A stretch of DNA of 64,000 nucleotides from Sorex araneus (taxonomy: Eukaryota; Chordata; Mammalia; Eulipotyphla; Soricidae): assembly GCF_027595985.1 (NCBI RefSeq), contig NC_073304.1, positions 145,383,246-145,447,245 on the forward strand. The letters are read 5' to 3'. A program made the translations under genes and the position numbers. The notes beneath the pieces were generated by a model. It was not told the origin of the DNA, searched no databases, and saw nothing but the letters and a program-made list of their open reading frames with translations. The first letter of the stretch is position 1, and each line of letters begins with the position of its first letter. Shown one piece after another: positions 11,869 to 23,412 of the stretch.

Positions 11869-12282
11869 TTTATTTTTTTGGTTTTTATTATTTTATTTTT
11901 ATTATTATTTTTTTTATTTATTTTTAAATTTTTTATTAGTGAATCACCGTGGGGTACAGTTACAGATTTACAAACTTTCATGCTTGTGTTTCAGTCATAC
12001 AATGATTGAATACCCATCCCTCTAACAGTGCCCATTCTCCACCACCAATGATCCCAGTATTCCTCCCAGTACCCCCTCCCCCTCCCCTTCGACTCCACCC
12101 CATTCCACCCCACCCTGCCTCTGTGGCAGGACATTACCTTTTGTTCTCTCTTTCTTTTGGGGTCTTGTAGTTTGCACTAGAGACATTGAGTGGGCATTGT
12201 GTTTGATCTGTAGTCTACAATTAGTTTGCATCTCCCAACCCGAGCTGGTTCTCCAAATACCCTTTACTTGGTGTTCCCTAAA
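11869..12282 (-). mobile_element. L1 3' UTR fragment, reverse, inside provirus
   Basis: Starts with a long T/A-rich tract (the reversed poly(A) end), then AGTGAATCACCGTGGGG, CAGTCATACAATGATTGAAT and CCATTCTCCACCACCAATGA, the signature of the shrew L1 3' UTR on the minus strand. It is severely 5'-truncated. The right edge is approximate because no clean duplication was found. Confidence 0.8.
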
Positions 12283-12852
12283 GGAAGGAATGACATTTAA
12301 CAGGAACACCTTTTCAATTCTTTCTAGGATATCTATTTGTGGTGGAGCTTTCCTCTGTCTCTTTCTCTACTCCCAAGCATGGAGACCAAACCCCGATGGT
12401 CAAAGCCTCTGATAACTTTTAAAACAGGGTTTTTTTTCCTCAAACATAAGCTAGGTCGCACATCTAACTGCCAGTGAACCTGACCAGAGGATGGCTGCAT
12501 TCCCCTGCTGAAGGACTCCTGACAGAGGTTGTGATGCTCCTGCTCCAGTGCTCCCTGCCTGATCCAGTGCTCCTTGAAGTTTATCGGACTCTTAATAGCT
12601 GCTCCCTTGGAACTCATTGGTGTAATTACGACTGCTGCTGTTCCAGAAACAATTCTTCAAATTTGATCCAGACACTTCATTTCTTCAAAACATGATAAAC
12701 AACTCATCACTCCTGTATAGTGCAGGACAATTGGACACTTTAAAACAGCACTGCTCTGGGTTCAGAGGCAGACTGAAGTTTTAGTACAACAAATAAGACT
12801 TTTGTGATAGGAATTGTTCCTCTATTTCAATTTTTTGTGATTTTGTAAACAG

Positions 12853-12863
12853 AAAAGGGGGAT
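12853..12863 (+). other. Retroviral polypurine tract
   Basis: GAAAAGGGGGA immediately upstream of the LTR. In retroviruses this RNase H-resistant purine run primes plus-strand DNA synthesis. Its position two bases before the TG at 12866 supports the LTR start. Confidence 0.75.
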
Positions 12864-12865
12864 AT

Positions 12866-13930
12866 GAAGGATGACATTGGTTTGTCCTTTCTGCATTACC
12901 AAAGGTAGCTTAGGCTTATTGGGTTACTCCCATAACAGTGCTCCCATTACTCTGTGTTTATCTGTGACCTCTTTCTTTGTGCTCTGCTTCCCCAACCGGT
13001 CAACACCTTTATCTCCTAACCAGACTCCGTTAACTTGTAAATATTGCTTTTCTCTTCTCCTTAATTCCTTTATATAGTTACTACAGGGTAGTGTCCTTTT
13101 TGTATAGACACAGGAAGACAGTTAATGCTATGCTTTTGTAATGAGAGTTAATTGATTCTGAATGATATTAATTCCTGGGCATCTGTTCTCTTGACTTAAG
13201 CCTCCATTGCCCTTACTTCCTAACACCCCAAAAGCAGGGTCCCAACAAGGGACTGGATGGACCTAGGGCAAGATGTGAGCTATCCTGGCATGAAATGGGC
13301 CAGGCCAAAGTGCCATAATAGCACTGTCATTCCATTGTTCATTGATTTGCTCGAACGGGCATCAGTAGCGTCTCCATAATACTTAACTATAAGAGAATGG
13401 TCATGGACAAATTCTGTCATGATCAAAAAAGTAACAATAGGATTATGACCCTGCTAGGGTTAGAAAAGATTAATATGGCCTGAACACTATAGTCTGGGAT
13501 CTATAGCGAGATGCCCCCAGGAGAGCCATCCTATAAGCTTAATGTATCTCTTACAGTGTACATACAAAATGAATAATATTATTAAGAAGTAAAATTAAGA
13601 TGAATGTTTAAATGATTGTTGAACTAAGGAAAGGAGAAACACACCCTAGGTGGTATTTCAACCTTGAGCAGAGGGCTTTCATATGTTGATTGTGCTACCA
13701 GACATGGGTATGGTTGCTCAGGGTAAGAAAGGAATGGGAGGCTTAGTGAGACTGGAACAGGCACGTGGGGAGAATGGAATAAACTGCAATTGATACCAAC
13801 CAGCCTGGCCTCATTTCCTCCTTCATCCATACTTGGCATCTGCCATCCCAGGTGGGGAAGTGGCCCAATACTACCGAATGCAGACGGCAAGAGAGAGCCA
13901 CGGGTTTCTTATTCGTTGTATGAATACACA
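12866..13930 (+). mobile_element. 3' LTR of class II ERV
   Basis: Starts TGAAGGATGACATTGG and aligns with the starts of the two solo LTRs at 32585 and 24463. Shared blocks include CACAGGAAGACAGTTAA and CACCCCAAAAGCAGGGTCCC. The second half (after about 13660) diverges from the solo LTRs but has a possible poly(A) signal AATAAA near 13778. The right edge runs into an L1 3' UTR near 13930. The implied length of about 1065 bp agrees with the solo copies (1051 and 1060 bp). Confidence 0.75.
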
Positions 13931-14192
13931 CCTGTATTGCAAACCATAATGCCCAGAAGGAGAGAGAGAGAGAGGGATAAAGAGAAAGAGAGACAGACAG
14001 ACAGACAGACAGAGATGCCTGTCTTAGAAACAGGTTGATAGTGGAGGATGGAGGTGGTGGTGGGAGGGAACCCGGGGACATTGGTGGTAGGAAATGTACA
14101 CTGGTGAAGGGACAGGTATTGGAGCATCCTATGACTGAAACCCAATTATGAACAACTTTGTAACTGTGTTTCTCACGGTGATTCGATATTTT
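13931..14192 (+). mobile_element. L1 3' UTR fragment with GA/GACA tract
   Basis: Begins TGTATTGCAAACCATAATGC, then a GAGA and GACA microsatellite (13961-14013). It continues with GTGGTAGGAAATGTACACTG and ends CACGGTGATTCGATATTTT. This is a severely 5'-truncated L1 on the plus strand. Confidence 0.82.
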
Positions 14193-14285
14193 TTTATTTT
14201 TTTTTTATTTTTTGCTTTTTGGGTCACATCTGGCCATGCACAGGAGTTACTCCTGGCTCTGCACTCAGGAATTACTCCTGGCTCA
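14193..14285 (-). mobile_element. 5'-truncated SINE, reverse
   Basis: Poly(T), then TGCTTTTTGGGTCACATCTG, AGGAGTTACTCCTGGCTC and AGGAATTACTCCTGGCTC: the body and tail of a SOR-type SINE on the minus strand. The tRNA-like head is missing, which fits incomplete reverse transcription. Confidence 0.8.
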
Positions 14286-14408
14286 TTTCCAGACCTGAGC
14301 AGGAACGGTGCCTGAAGTTCTTGACAAGCCATAAAATGACATCCACATGGAAATAATTACTGGGTCTTTTCTGCAAAGGCAAATTAAGCCACAAGCTATA
14401 CAGGGTAG

Positions 14409-14581
14409 GGGCTGGAGTGATAGCGCAATGGGTAGGACCTTTGCCTTGCACGCAGCCTACCCGGATTCAATTCCCAGCATCCCATATGGTCCCCTGAGCA
14501 CAGCCAGGGGTAATTCCTGAGTGCAGAGCCAGGGGTGACCCCTGTGCATCGCCGGGTGTGACCAAAAAGCAAAAAAAAAAA
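14409..14581 (+). mobile_element. SOR-type SINE
   Basis: Full-length, head GGGCTGGAGTGATAGCGCAA, B-box GGATTCAATTCC, poly(A) end. It has the perfect 16-bp target duplication AAGCTATACAGGGTAG (14393-14408 and 14582-14597). Confidence 0.95.
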
Positions 14582-14597
14582 AAGCTATACAGGGTAG

Positions 14598-15577
14598 CAT
14601 GTATTTTATGTTTCCTGTTCTCTGTCCTGGATCCAACATCACCACAGAACTGGACATATAAAAATGCCAGTTAAATAATCAGCTGAGTCTGCCTCTTTCA
14701 TGCCTTCCACAAATCAAAAAATTTTATAAAATTAAAAATGCCTGGTATTTTTAAAATGAAAGACAAGTTTACAAACACTCTGAAGATAGAAACGGGGACA
14801 CTTCATAAAGATAATTCTCAAAGCAGAACATGTTCCTTATGTGTGGATCTGAAGTCTCTGTTACTTGCAAACTTTTCTCCTCATACATGTTTTTTTTTTC
14901 GATAAACCACTCAAAAGAAACTAGACACTCTTCGAAATGACACTGGATTTAAAGCTGTTCATGACAAGTCATCATTCTGAGCAACCATACAGTTTCTGAA
15001 TCTAGCACCTGCAATATGTTCTGGTTCACATGTTATTGCATGTGAATTTTCTACTCAAATGGAACTTGCATCTACCTGGGTTCTTCTGGATCTGGCTCTG
15101 AGAGAGGAAACCCTTTAGGGAGTTAGTAGATGGAACTGATGCTGTTGATTCCCTTCCTACACTCACCTAGGGTCGTTTACTCCAAAGCATATATATGGCC
15201 CTGTTCCTGTAAGGGGGTGAGAGAGGAGGAGGAAAGCTATAAGTACAGAAAGCTGGTGCCCAAGGGTGTGACCTCCTTCAATGATGCCTGCAGAATTTAG
15301 TGGAGGACCAAACATCTTATTCAGCCTTGTACTGTGAGCAGGTCTCTCTCTGCTTCCTGTCTCACAGAATTAAGTCACAAGTCCTCTTTATTGGTAACAG
15401 TGAGTTCTTCAGCAGATGATTCCTTCTCTTCCTCCTCCCATTCTCTACACTTCCCAGAGTTTACCTTCCAAATAGACCACTTCCTCTCAAATCCCTATCT
15501 TCAGGTCTGCTTCTGAGGAGCCCACTCTCAGATAAAGCTTATGTTGCAGACTCTTTCTCAAAAAAAATTATTTCAAG
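14598..15577. other. No gene or recognisable repeat
   Basis: Apparently single-copy sequence. A serine-rich open frame at 15334-15516 is short and has no recognisable domain; I do not call it. Confidence 0.5.
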
Positions 15578-15899
15578 AAGAAAGTAAAAAAGTTGACACC
15601 CTCTGCCCAGATAAGATCCGGAGCTGCCATGCGCAAAACGGACCCTCTGCTCCTAAAGACTATGATCTGAGAGGTCTTCTAACCCATTTTGGCACCCAGA
15701 GCGGCTTCTTACAGAAATGCATCTAGACTGTGAGCTGTGCTACAACCCCACGCCACCCAGGGAGGGATTTTCCCTCTCCACCCTGTTTTTCTGTGTGGAA
15801 AATAGCGGCAGCAGCAACATCCACGTGGCAAGAGCCACCTCCTAAGACTCCCAACCCAAAGATATGAGTTTTGCAGTGACATTGCACCCAGAGCGGCTT

Positions 15900-18800
15900 T
15901 TTTTTTTAATTCTTTTATTGATTCACCATGTGGAAAGTTACAAAGCTTTCAGGTTTAAGTCTCAGTTATACAATGCTCAAACACCCATCCCTTCACCAGT
16001 GCACATATTCCACCACCAAGAATCACGATATACCTCTCCCCTTCCCCCACCTCCGCAGCCCCCCACCCCAAATGTGTAACTGGTAAATTTCACTTTACTT
16101 TCACTTTAATTTGATTACATTCAATATTTCAACAAAAAAATTCACTATTATTGATTTGGAGTTTCTCCCCCATAAAGTCGATCTGCTGAAAAGAAAGCAT
16201 TTGGTAATTTGTTTTCCATTGCTGAGAATGAAGAGATATGAGGTCAGGAGGCCGCACTAGCAGCATCATAGGTTTGGATTTCTATATTTTAGTATTTTAG
16301 TAACTAAGTCCAGAGAAATGTCTGCCAGGAATCGCAACATTGTAAGCTTGTACCTCACAGCTACTTTATATTCCACATATGGGTGCCATCTTTCTATATC
16401 TGTCTCTTTCTTTCTGACTCATTTCACTCAGCATGATACTTTCCATGTTGATCCACTTATATGCAAATTTCATGACTTCATTTTTTCTGACAGCTACATA
16501 GTATTCCATTATGTAAATATACCAGAGTTTCTTTAGCCAATCATCTGTTGCCGGGCACTCTGGTTTTTTCCATATTGTGGCTATTGTAAACAGAGTGGCA
16601 ATGAACATAGAAATGCAGATGTCATCTCTACTATACCTTTTTGCCTCTCCGGGATATATTCCCAGGAGTGGTATTGCTGGGTCAAATGGGAGCTCAATTT
16701 CTAACTTTTTGAGAATCATCCATATTGTTTTCCAAAAGGGCTGAACCAGTCGGCCTTCCCACCAGCAGTGAAGGAGAGTCCCTTTCTCCCCACATCCATG
16801 CCAACACCGGTTGCTTTTGTTTTTTGGGATGTGGGCCAGTCTCTGTGGTGTGAGATGATATCTCATTGTTGTTTTGATCTGCATCTCCCTGATGATTAGT
16901 GATGTTGAACATTTTCTCATGTGCCTCTCAGCCATTCGGATTTCTTCTTTGGAGACGTTTCTGTTCATTTCATCACTCCATTTTTTGATCGGGTTGGCAG
17001 TTTTCTTCTTGTGGAGTTCAACCAGTGCATTGTATATCCTTGTTATCAACCCTTTATTGGATGGGTACTGCATAAATATCCTTTCCCATTCTGTACATTG
17101 TCTTTGTATTTTGGTCACTGTTTCTTTTGAGTTGCAGAAGCTTCTTAGTTTGAGATAGTCCCATTTATTTATCTTTGTTTTCACTTCCTTGGCCAGTGGC
17201 ATGTCAGCTTTGAAGATACCTTTGGTTTCAATGTCGTGGAGGGTTTTGCTGACCTTATCTTCAATGTACCTTAGGGATTCTGGTCTGATGTTGAGGTCTT
17301 TAATCCATTTTGATCTGATTTTTGTACATGGTGATAGATGGAGGTCTAAGCCCATTTTTTTGCATGTAGCCATCCAGTTTTGCCAGCATAGTTTGTTAAA
17401 CATGCTTTCCTTGCTCCACTTCACATTTCTTACTCCCTTATCAAAGATTAGATGATCATATATTTGGGGGTGTATGTCAGAGTATTAAACCCTGTTCCAT
17501 TGGTCTGCAGCTCTGCCTTTGTTCCAGTACCATGCTGTTTTAATGACTACCGCTTTGAAGTAGAGTTGGAAGTTGGGGAGGTTGATTCCTCCCATTTTCT
17601 TTTTCCCAAGGATTGCTTTAGCTATTCGTGGGGGCTTATTGTTCCATATGAATTTCAGAAGCGCTTGCTCCATTTCTTCGAAGAATGTCAAGGGTATCCC
17701 TATAGGGATCGCATTGAATTTGTACAATGCTTTGGGGAGAATTGCCATTTTGACAATATTAATTCTTCCAATCCATGAGCAGGGGATGTCTTTCCATTTC
17801 CTCGTGTCTTCTTTTATTTCCTGAAGTAGTGTTTTATAGTTTTCATTATACAAGTCCTTTACCTCCTTTGTTAAGCTGATTCCGAGGTACTTGATATTTT
17901 GAGGCGCAATTGTGAACGGGATTGCTTTTCTCAGGTCACTTTCTTCTCTCTCATTATTTGCATATAGGAAAGTCATGGACTTTTGGGTATTGATTCTATA
18001 GCCTGCAACTTTACTGTATGAGTCTATTGTTTCTAGGAGTTTCTTGGTAGAGGTTTTAGGGTTCTCTAGGTATAGTATCATATCATCTGCGAATAGTGAG
18101 AGCTTGATTTCTTCCTTTCCTACCTGAATGCCCTTAATATCTTTTTCTTGTGTAATCGCTATTGCAAGTACTTCCAGTACTATATTGAACAGAAGTGGAG
18201 AGAGTGGGCATCCTTGTCTCGTCCCTGTTCTCAGAGAGAAGGCTCTTAGTTTTTTCCCCATTGAGGACAATGCTTGCCATAGGCTTGTGATAAATGGCTT
18301 TGACTATATTGAGGAAAGTCCCTTCTATACCCATTTTGGCGAGTGTTTTCATCATAAACTGATGCTGAATCTTGTCAAATGCTTTCTCTGCATCTATTGA
18401 TATGATTATATGATTTTTATGTTTTCTTTTGTTGATATGATGGATTATTTTGATTGATTTACGGATGTTAAACCATCCTTGCATCCCCGGGATGAGTCCC
18501 ACTTGGTCGTGGTGTATGATCTTTTTGATGAGTTGTTGAATTCTATTTGCTAATATTTTGTTGAGAATTTTTGCATCTGTGTTCATCAGGGATATTGGCC
18601 TGTAGTTTTCTTTTTTTGTGGTGTCTTTGTTTGCTTTTGGTATTAGGGATATATGAGCCTCATAGAAACTGTTTGGGAGGGTATCTGTTTTTTCAATTTC
18701 CTGGAAAAGCTTGAGAAGGACTGGCAAAAGTTCCTCTTTAAATGTTTGGAAGAACTCGCCAGTGAATCCGTCTGGACCTGGGCTTTTGTTTCTGGGAAGA

Positions 18801-19877
18801 CTTTTGATTACCATTTCAATTTCCTTGATGTTAATTGGACTATTCAGGTACTTCAGGTCTTCTTGGTTCAGCCTTGGGAGTTTATAGGAGTCGAGGAATT
18901 TATCCATTTCTTCTAGGTTCTCTTGTTTTGTGGCATACAGATTTTCAAAGTAGTCTCTGATCATCTTTTGAATTTCATTGGTTTCTGTTGTGATGTCCCC
19001 CTTTTCATTTCTGATTTGGCTTATAAGAGTTCTCTCTCTTTCTTTGTGAGTCTTGCTAGTGGTTTATCAATCTTGTTTATTTCCTCGAAGAACCAGCTCT
19101 TGGTTTCATTGATCTTTCGAATTGTCTTTTGGGTTTCCATGTCGTTAATTTCTGCTCTAAGTTTTATTATCTCTTTCCTTCTGCCTGGTTTTGGCTCCTT
19201 TTGTTGGTCCTTTTCTAAGGTCTTGGGCTGTGAAGTCAAGTTATTTATGTGGACCCTTTCTTCCTTCCTGAGATATGCTTGCAGAGCTAAAAATTTTCCC
19301 CTTAAAACGGCTTTAGCTGCGTCCCACAGGTTCTGGTAGCTCGTGTCTTCATTCTCATTTGTTTCCATGTACCTTTTGATTTCTTCCTTGATTTCCTTCC
19401 TGACCCACTCATTGTTCAATATCAAGCTATTTAATTTCCAGGTGTTTGATTTGGTTTTCTGCATCTGTCTATGATTAAGTTTTATCTTCAGTGCATCATG
19501 GTCTGAAAAGTTAGCTGGTACAATGTCTATCTTGTTGATTCTGTTGAGGTGTGCTGTGTGGCCCAGCGCATGGTCTATTCTGGAAAATGTTCCATGTGCA
19601 CTGGAAAAGAATGTGTATTCCTCTTTTGGGGGATATAAAGCCCTGTATAGATCGATTAGCCCTCTCTCTTCTATTTCTTCTTTCAAAGCCAGTATTTCCT
19701 TGGTGAGTTTTAATCTTCTTGATCTGTCCAGAGGAAACAGTGCGTTGTTGAAGTATCCAACTACTATTGTGTTTCTCATAATGTTCTTCTTAAGGTCTCT
19801 TAGCAGCTGTTGTATGTGTTTAGCTGGTCGCTCATTGGGTGCGTAGACATTTAGGAGTGTGATATCTTCCTGATGTA
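15900..19877 (-). mobile_element. 4-kb L1, 5'-truncated, reverse, nested
   Basis: Minus-strand L1 starting in the middle of the ORF2 endonuclease (19877) and ending in a poly(A) tail (15900-15908 as T run). The 12-bp duplication CCAGAGCGGCTT (15888-15899 and 19878-19889) lies in the head of the composite retroposon, so this L1 came second. The 3' UTR covers about 15909-16360. Confidence 0.95.
16366..19877 (-). pseudogene. L1 ORF2 (endonuclease-RT) remnant
   Basis: L1 ORF2 supplies the endonuclease and reverse transcriptase for L1, and in trans for poly(A) SINEs. Four long minus-strand segments cover nearly all of the truncated frame: 19779-19021, 18964-18134, 18270-17485 and 17424-16366. The endonuclease GDFN motif reads GYFN (near 19752), a change of a catalytic Asp. 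The RT active site FADDM is intact at 18079-18093. The C-terminal Cys-rich block [19 protein letters not shown] is near 16760-16815. Frameshifts near 19030 and 18240 and a stop near 17470 rule out function, but divergence is low, so it is a fairly young copy. Confidence 0.92.
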
Positions 19878-20303
19878 CCAGAGCGGCTTCTTTCAGAAAT
19901 GCATCTAGACTGTGAACTGAGCTAAAATATCAGAAATCCAAAACCGCCAACTGCAACAGCAAGCTCATAGAGTCTTCATTCTCAGAAACGTAATGAAATT
20001 ATTAAATTATACCTTTTCATCAGGCCTGATTGTTGGGGGAAAATTCCAGAAAATAATAGTGAGTTCTCTATTGAAATATTAAATGCATTCAAAGTATAGA
20101 AAGAATAAAATGAAGATCACTAGCTACTTAGGTGGGGGGGTGGGAGGGGGGTATATTGGGGTTCTTGGTGGTGGAACTTGTGCACTGGTGAAGAGATGGG
20201 GATTTAATCATTATATGTCTGAGACTTAAACCTGAAAGCTTTGTATTTTTTTCACGGTGATTCAATAAAATAAAATTTTTAAAAAAAGAAAGTAAAAAAG
20301 TTG

Positions 20304-20748
20304 GGGGGAGATAACTGAAGCAACTGCAGAGGCTGTATTCTCTACTGGGCTGAGTTGATAGAAAGGCCCTCTTGTTTTAGGAACTGAGTGCCCTTAAACA
20401 ACAGCCAGTGACCCAGCCAAAACAGATGGTGGATTAGGGCCCATATGAAAAGGGCTGCTGGGATTACTCCATGATCATGCCAACTTCTCTCTGAAAAGTG
20501 CCCCCTGGCTTTCACCAGCTGATAATTTTTAAGAGAATCTCCGTAGTAGGTGCACATGGGGACGAGAACCTGGAAGCTTTACCCCTAAATCTCCAAATTA
20601 GGAAGAAATTGAAAGGCAAAGTGAGAGACCCAGAGGGGCTTGTAGTGTTTATTTCCTCTTTGAAGTTGTTGTCACCCTGGGTCACCCATGGTGGAACTCT
20701 TGGCTCTGCAATAGAGGAGACAGGACTCTATAATTACAGAAATCCAGA
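20304..20748. other. No gene or recognisable repeat
   Basis: Anonymous sequence between two L1-derived insertions. Confidence 0.45.
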
Positions 20749-20759
20749 GAATTGCTTCT

Positions 20760-21053
20760 TTTTTATTATTATTTTTTATTTTTAACTTATTTATTTTTTT
20801 AATTGAATCACAGTGACATACACATTTACAAAGTTGTTCATGATTGGATTTCAATCATATAATGTTCCAACACCCATCCCTTCACCAGTGTACATTCCCT
20901 GCCACTAATGGCCTCCCACCCTACCCTGACCCCATCCCACTGCCTGCCACTATGGCAAGCTTTCCCTCTCTCTCCTTTTTCTCTATCCCTCTCTTTCTCA
21001 CTCTTTCTCTCTCCCTATCACTATCTGTATTACAAACCATAAGGCCTGAAAGG
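20760..21053 (-). mobile_element. L1 3' UTR fragment, reverse
   Basis: T-rich start, TTGAATCACAGTGACATAC, TTCACCAGTGTACATTCCCT, a CT-rich microsatellite (20961-21020) and TATTACAAACCATAAGGCC. An imperfect target duplication ATTGCTTCTT / ATTGTTTCTT flanks it. Confidence 0.85.
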
Positions 21054-21055
21054 AT

Positions 21056-21585
21056 TGTTTCTTAAGAGATTTAGTGAAGGCACCTGCTGTGTTGAACACT
21101 CCAGAGGAGGCAAAGATCACAGGCAGTTTGAATGAACCTAAGTGGTCCAGGAGCCAATTTCAATTTCAGACTTAGGCAGTTAGGAAAACTCACAAAGTGA
21201 GAAAAGAGGAATGGCCAAACATGCAGCCCTCAGCCAGGTCCTGTTTTCACATGACACACAGGACACCTAAGAGAAAGGAGCCACAGCTACTTCATTATTG
21301 GGGTCAAAGCCTCTAGAGGGGTTGAAGGATCCTCAACCTCCCCAGGACTGGGGGTACAGGAGAGACCATTACCAGGCAACTTTCCCACACTGGGAGTCGG
21401 GGAGAGAGAGCCTCTGTTCTGGAAATTGGAAGGAGTCCCCAGATCTTCTGCATTCCTTTGTCATGTTGGTATGTGCAAGGTTGCATTTGTTGAAGAAATA
21501 AATAGATCTTTCATGAACATAAATCAGAACACAAAAAATTTTGCCATTTCACTGTTCAATATTTGAATTGCTAATCCTGTCAGAT
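21056..21585. other. No gene or recognisable repeat
   Basis: Moderately GC-rich anonymous sequence. The short open frame at 21298-21501 has no recognisable domain. Confidence 0.45.
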
Positions 21586-21767
21586 TTTCTTTTTTGCTTT
21601 GGCTTTTGTGCCACACCCAGTGATGCTCAGAGATTATTCCTGGCTTTGCCCTCAGGAATTACTCCTGGCAGACTCAGAGTATTATATAGAGTACTGGGAA
21701 TCAAATCCAGGTTGGCCGCTTACAAGACATGCCTTACATGCTGTACTATTACTCTGGCCTTCTGCTT
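21586..21767 (-). mobile_element. Old SOR-type SINE, reverse
   Basis: The minus strand reads GGCCAGAGTAATAGTACAGC, then a diverged B-box and body (AGGAGTAATTCCTGAGGGC) and a short AAAGAAAA tail. Clearly older than the copies with intact duplications. Confidence 0.8.
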
Positions 21768-22060
21768 GCTTTTTAAAATTTTATCTTTATAACATTGTTC
21801 ACAATAATTCATTACTTTTAATATTCAAGCACCAATCCCACTACCATTGCACATTCCCCTCACCATATTTCAAATGTTTCCCCTCCAAATCCTAAACTGT
21901 GCCCCCCAAAACAGAACCGAAAGAATTAATTTTGTATTGCTTGCTATATAAAGAATTCACTAAAATTAGTTCAATAAAGTTTCCTTAGAGTAAAGTGTGT
22001 GAAGATTGTTGCATTTCATTCTGGGGCCATTAAGCTCTTGTATAAGAGATTACTAACATG
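21768..22060 (-). mobile_element. Old L1 3' UTR, reverse
   Basis: The reverse complement matches plus-strand sequence at 38980-39420 in order: ACAATCTTCACACACTTT, CAAGCAATACAAAATTAATT, GATTTGG...GAAACATTTGAAATAT and AATGAATTATTGTGAACAA. This is an older L1 subfamily than the CACGGTGATTC-ending copies. Confidence 0.65.
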
Positions 22061-22184
22061 TTGATTAAACCCCATCAAATGTTGGGTACTATCTTGGTAC
22101 ATCAGTGGTGTAGATAGAGTATGAGAGGTCCAGGAATTCTAACATTTAGAATATCATTATACAGCAAATTCACTGATGGGTGAG

Positions 22185-22440
22185 GCCTATGTTGCTCTCT
22201 TTTGGGAGCTTTATTTCTGAGTCTCTGGATCATGGCCATTGATGAGATTATATGGCTCCCAGGGCAGTTTGTGGGTGTGACTGTCAAGCAGCTGGCAAAC
22301 TTGGGAGATGGGGAAAGGAGGCCCAGCCCCACTCTCAGAAAGCTTGGAGATTTCAGTCACAGGTCCCGCATACCTGGGTTTTTCTGTAGATTCACTCATG
22401 GATGAGGCTCATCCTAACCTGTGGAGAGCAGCCTTGAACA
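22185..22440 (+). repeat. Unclassified repeat shared with 60120-60350
   Basis: Segments such as GATGAGATTATATGGC with the GGGCAGTTTGTGGGTGTG block correspond to GGTGAGATTACACGGC and GGGCAGTTTGAGGGTGTG at 60177-60217 in the same order and spacing. At 60 kb the segment adjoins an RTE-tailed element on the minus strand, so this may be the 5' head of a longer non-autonomous RTE family. Confidence 0.6.
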
Positions 22441-23406
22441 TGGCGGTGGTTGGATTCTGGAGGGTTTTGTCTCCCTGATATTTTAACCAGCACTTTGTAG
22501 AGTGTATTTTAATCATTTAATTGAAACTCTAGAAACTCTCTGAAATAGGGTTTATCCATTTTGTAGATCAGAAAATAAATTCCAGGGTTTCTAAAACTGT
22601 AGGATGGGTCCATTGTTAGGCAGCTTGTGTATAAACCAGGTACTTCATCCCGGGGTCCTTTAACCACTTTCCAAGTTAGTTTCCAAAGAAACCTCAATTA
22701 AATAATTTCATGTTATATATCATTTTCAAGAGTGATCATGAATGTTACTTATAATCCCATAAAATTAATCATTTACTTAGGAGAGTCTCTGTCTTGAATT
22801 AACACTACTTAGGAGTGTTCTGTCTTGAATTAAAGTTTCTTATTAAAGTAAGCCAAATAGATGATGGAAACTCATTTAGGAAAGGTCTTAGAGCTGCCAG
22901 TCAGAGCTGTTTCTGGTCACCAAAGTCCATACACTTTTCAGCACTATTCCCAGTCTATGGAAACCACAGCCTGGTGAATTTTAACCTCCAGTTAGAACTG
23001 CCTGGTCCTTAGAGAAAAAATAGTTTAACAATTAAACTAAATCAGAATAGACAAAAATTCTTTCCTTCCTTACCTCTCAGCTATACCATCCATCTCTCAT
23101 CTCCAATGACATGTAAACAAAAAAGTAAAGAATTCCACACTTAGCCCTTTTTCAGGTCCATGGCTAGGATGGGCCCTCCCTCACGTTCAGGCAGAAGCGG
23201 GGAGACAGGGGACAGTTGATTCCTATGAATGGAATATAAACAGTGGAGCTGAGCTTCATTTTAGTTACAAATGAAAGAGAAATTACTCAAAATGTTCTAA
23301 TTTAACTTTAAAATGTTCCAAGTTTTGTTGATATGTTGAAATTTTTTAACGTGTTAACTCTCCCATTTTTCGATTCTAAAATGATAACTGGAAAATTTTC
23401 AGTGCT
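22441..23406. other. No gene or recognisable repeat
   Basis: Anonymous, apparently single-copy sequence up to the solo LTR. Confidence 0.5.
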
Positions 23407-23412
23407 GATAGG

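Larger units (their letters stand above)
11036..12865 (+). pseudogene. Class II endogenous retrovirus remnant (pol integrase to PPT)
   Basis: Decayed 3' internal region of a betaretrovirus-like (class II) provirus. From 11036 the translation resembles the end of RNase H and the His-rich integrase zinc finger (about 11180-11225). The integrase catalytic core follows (about 11290-11510 and 11691-11860), with two acidic active-site positions recognisable near 11325 and 11513. Reading frames are broken by stops and indels, and a SINE and a reverse L1 interrupt it. Downstream, 12290-12850 may be what is left of env or non-coding 3' sequence; I cannot place it. A polypurine tract and an LTR follow directly, fixing the orientation. 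Non-functional. Confidence 0.72.
15596..20285 (+). mobile_element. Composite retroposon: non-L1 head plus L1 3' UTR tail
   Basis: Flanked by the perfect 18-bp duplication AAGAAAGTAAAAAAGTTG (15578-15595 and 20286-20303). The head (15596-15899) is not L1. It contains two copies of a motif beginning CACCCAGAGCGGCTTCTT. The second copy is split by the nested L1 at 15900-19877 and continues at 19878 into a normal shrew L1 3' UTR and A-rich tail (to 20285). Without the nested L1 the element is about 710 bp. Related elements sit at 31563-33651 (minus) and 35301-36000 (plus), so this is a family, not one rearranged copy. Confidence 0.78.

Noticed and set aside
13790..14038. Open frame ending in an Arg/Glu-rich stretch
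   Set aside because: It runs from the LTR into the L1 GA/GACA tract; the charged end is the microsatellite translation.
17451..19846. Plus-strand open frames opposite the reverse L1 ORF2
   Set aside because: They are antisense shadows of ORF2 (for example 18923-19339) with no start context or domain of their own.
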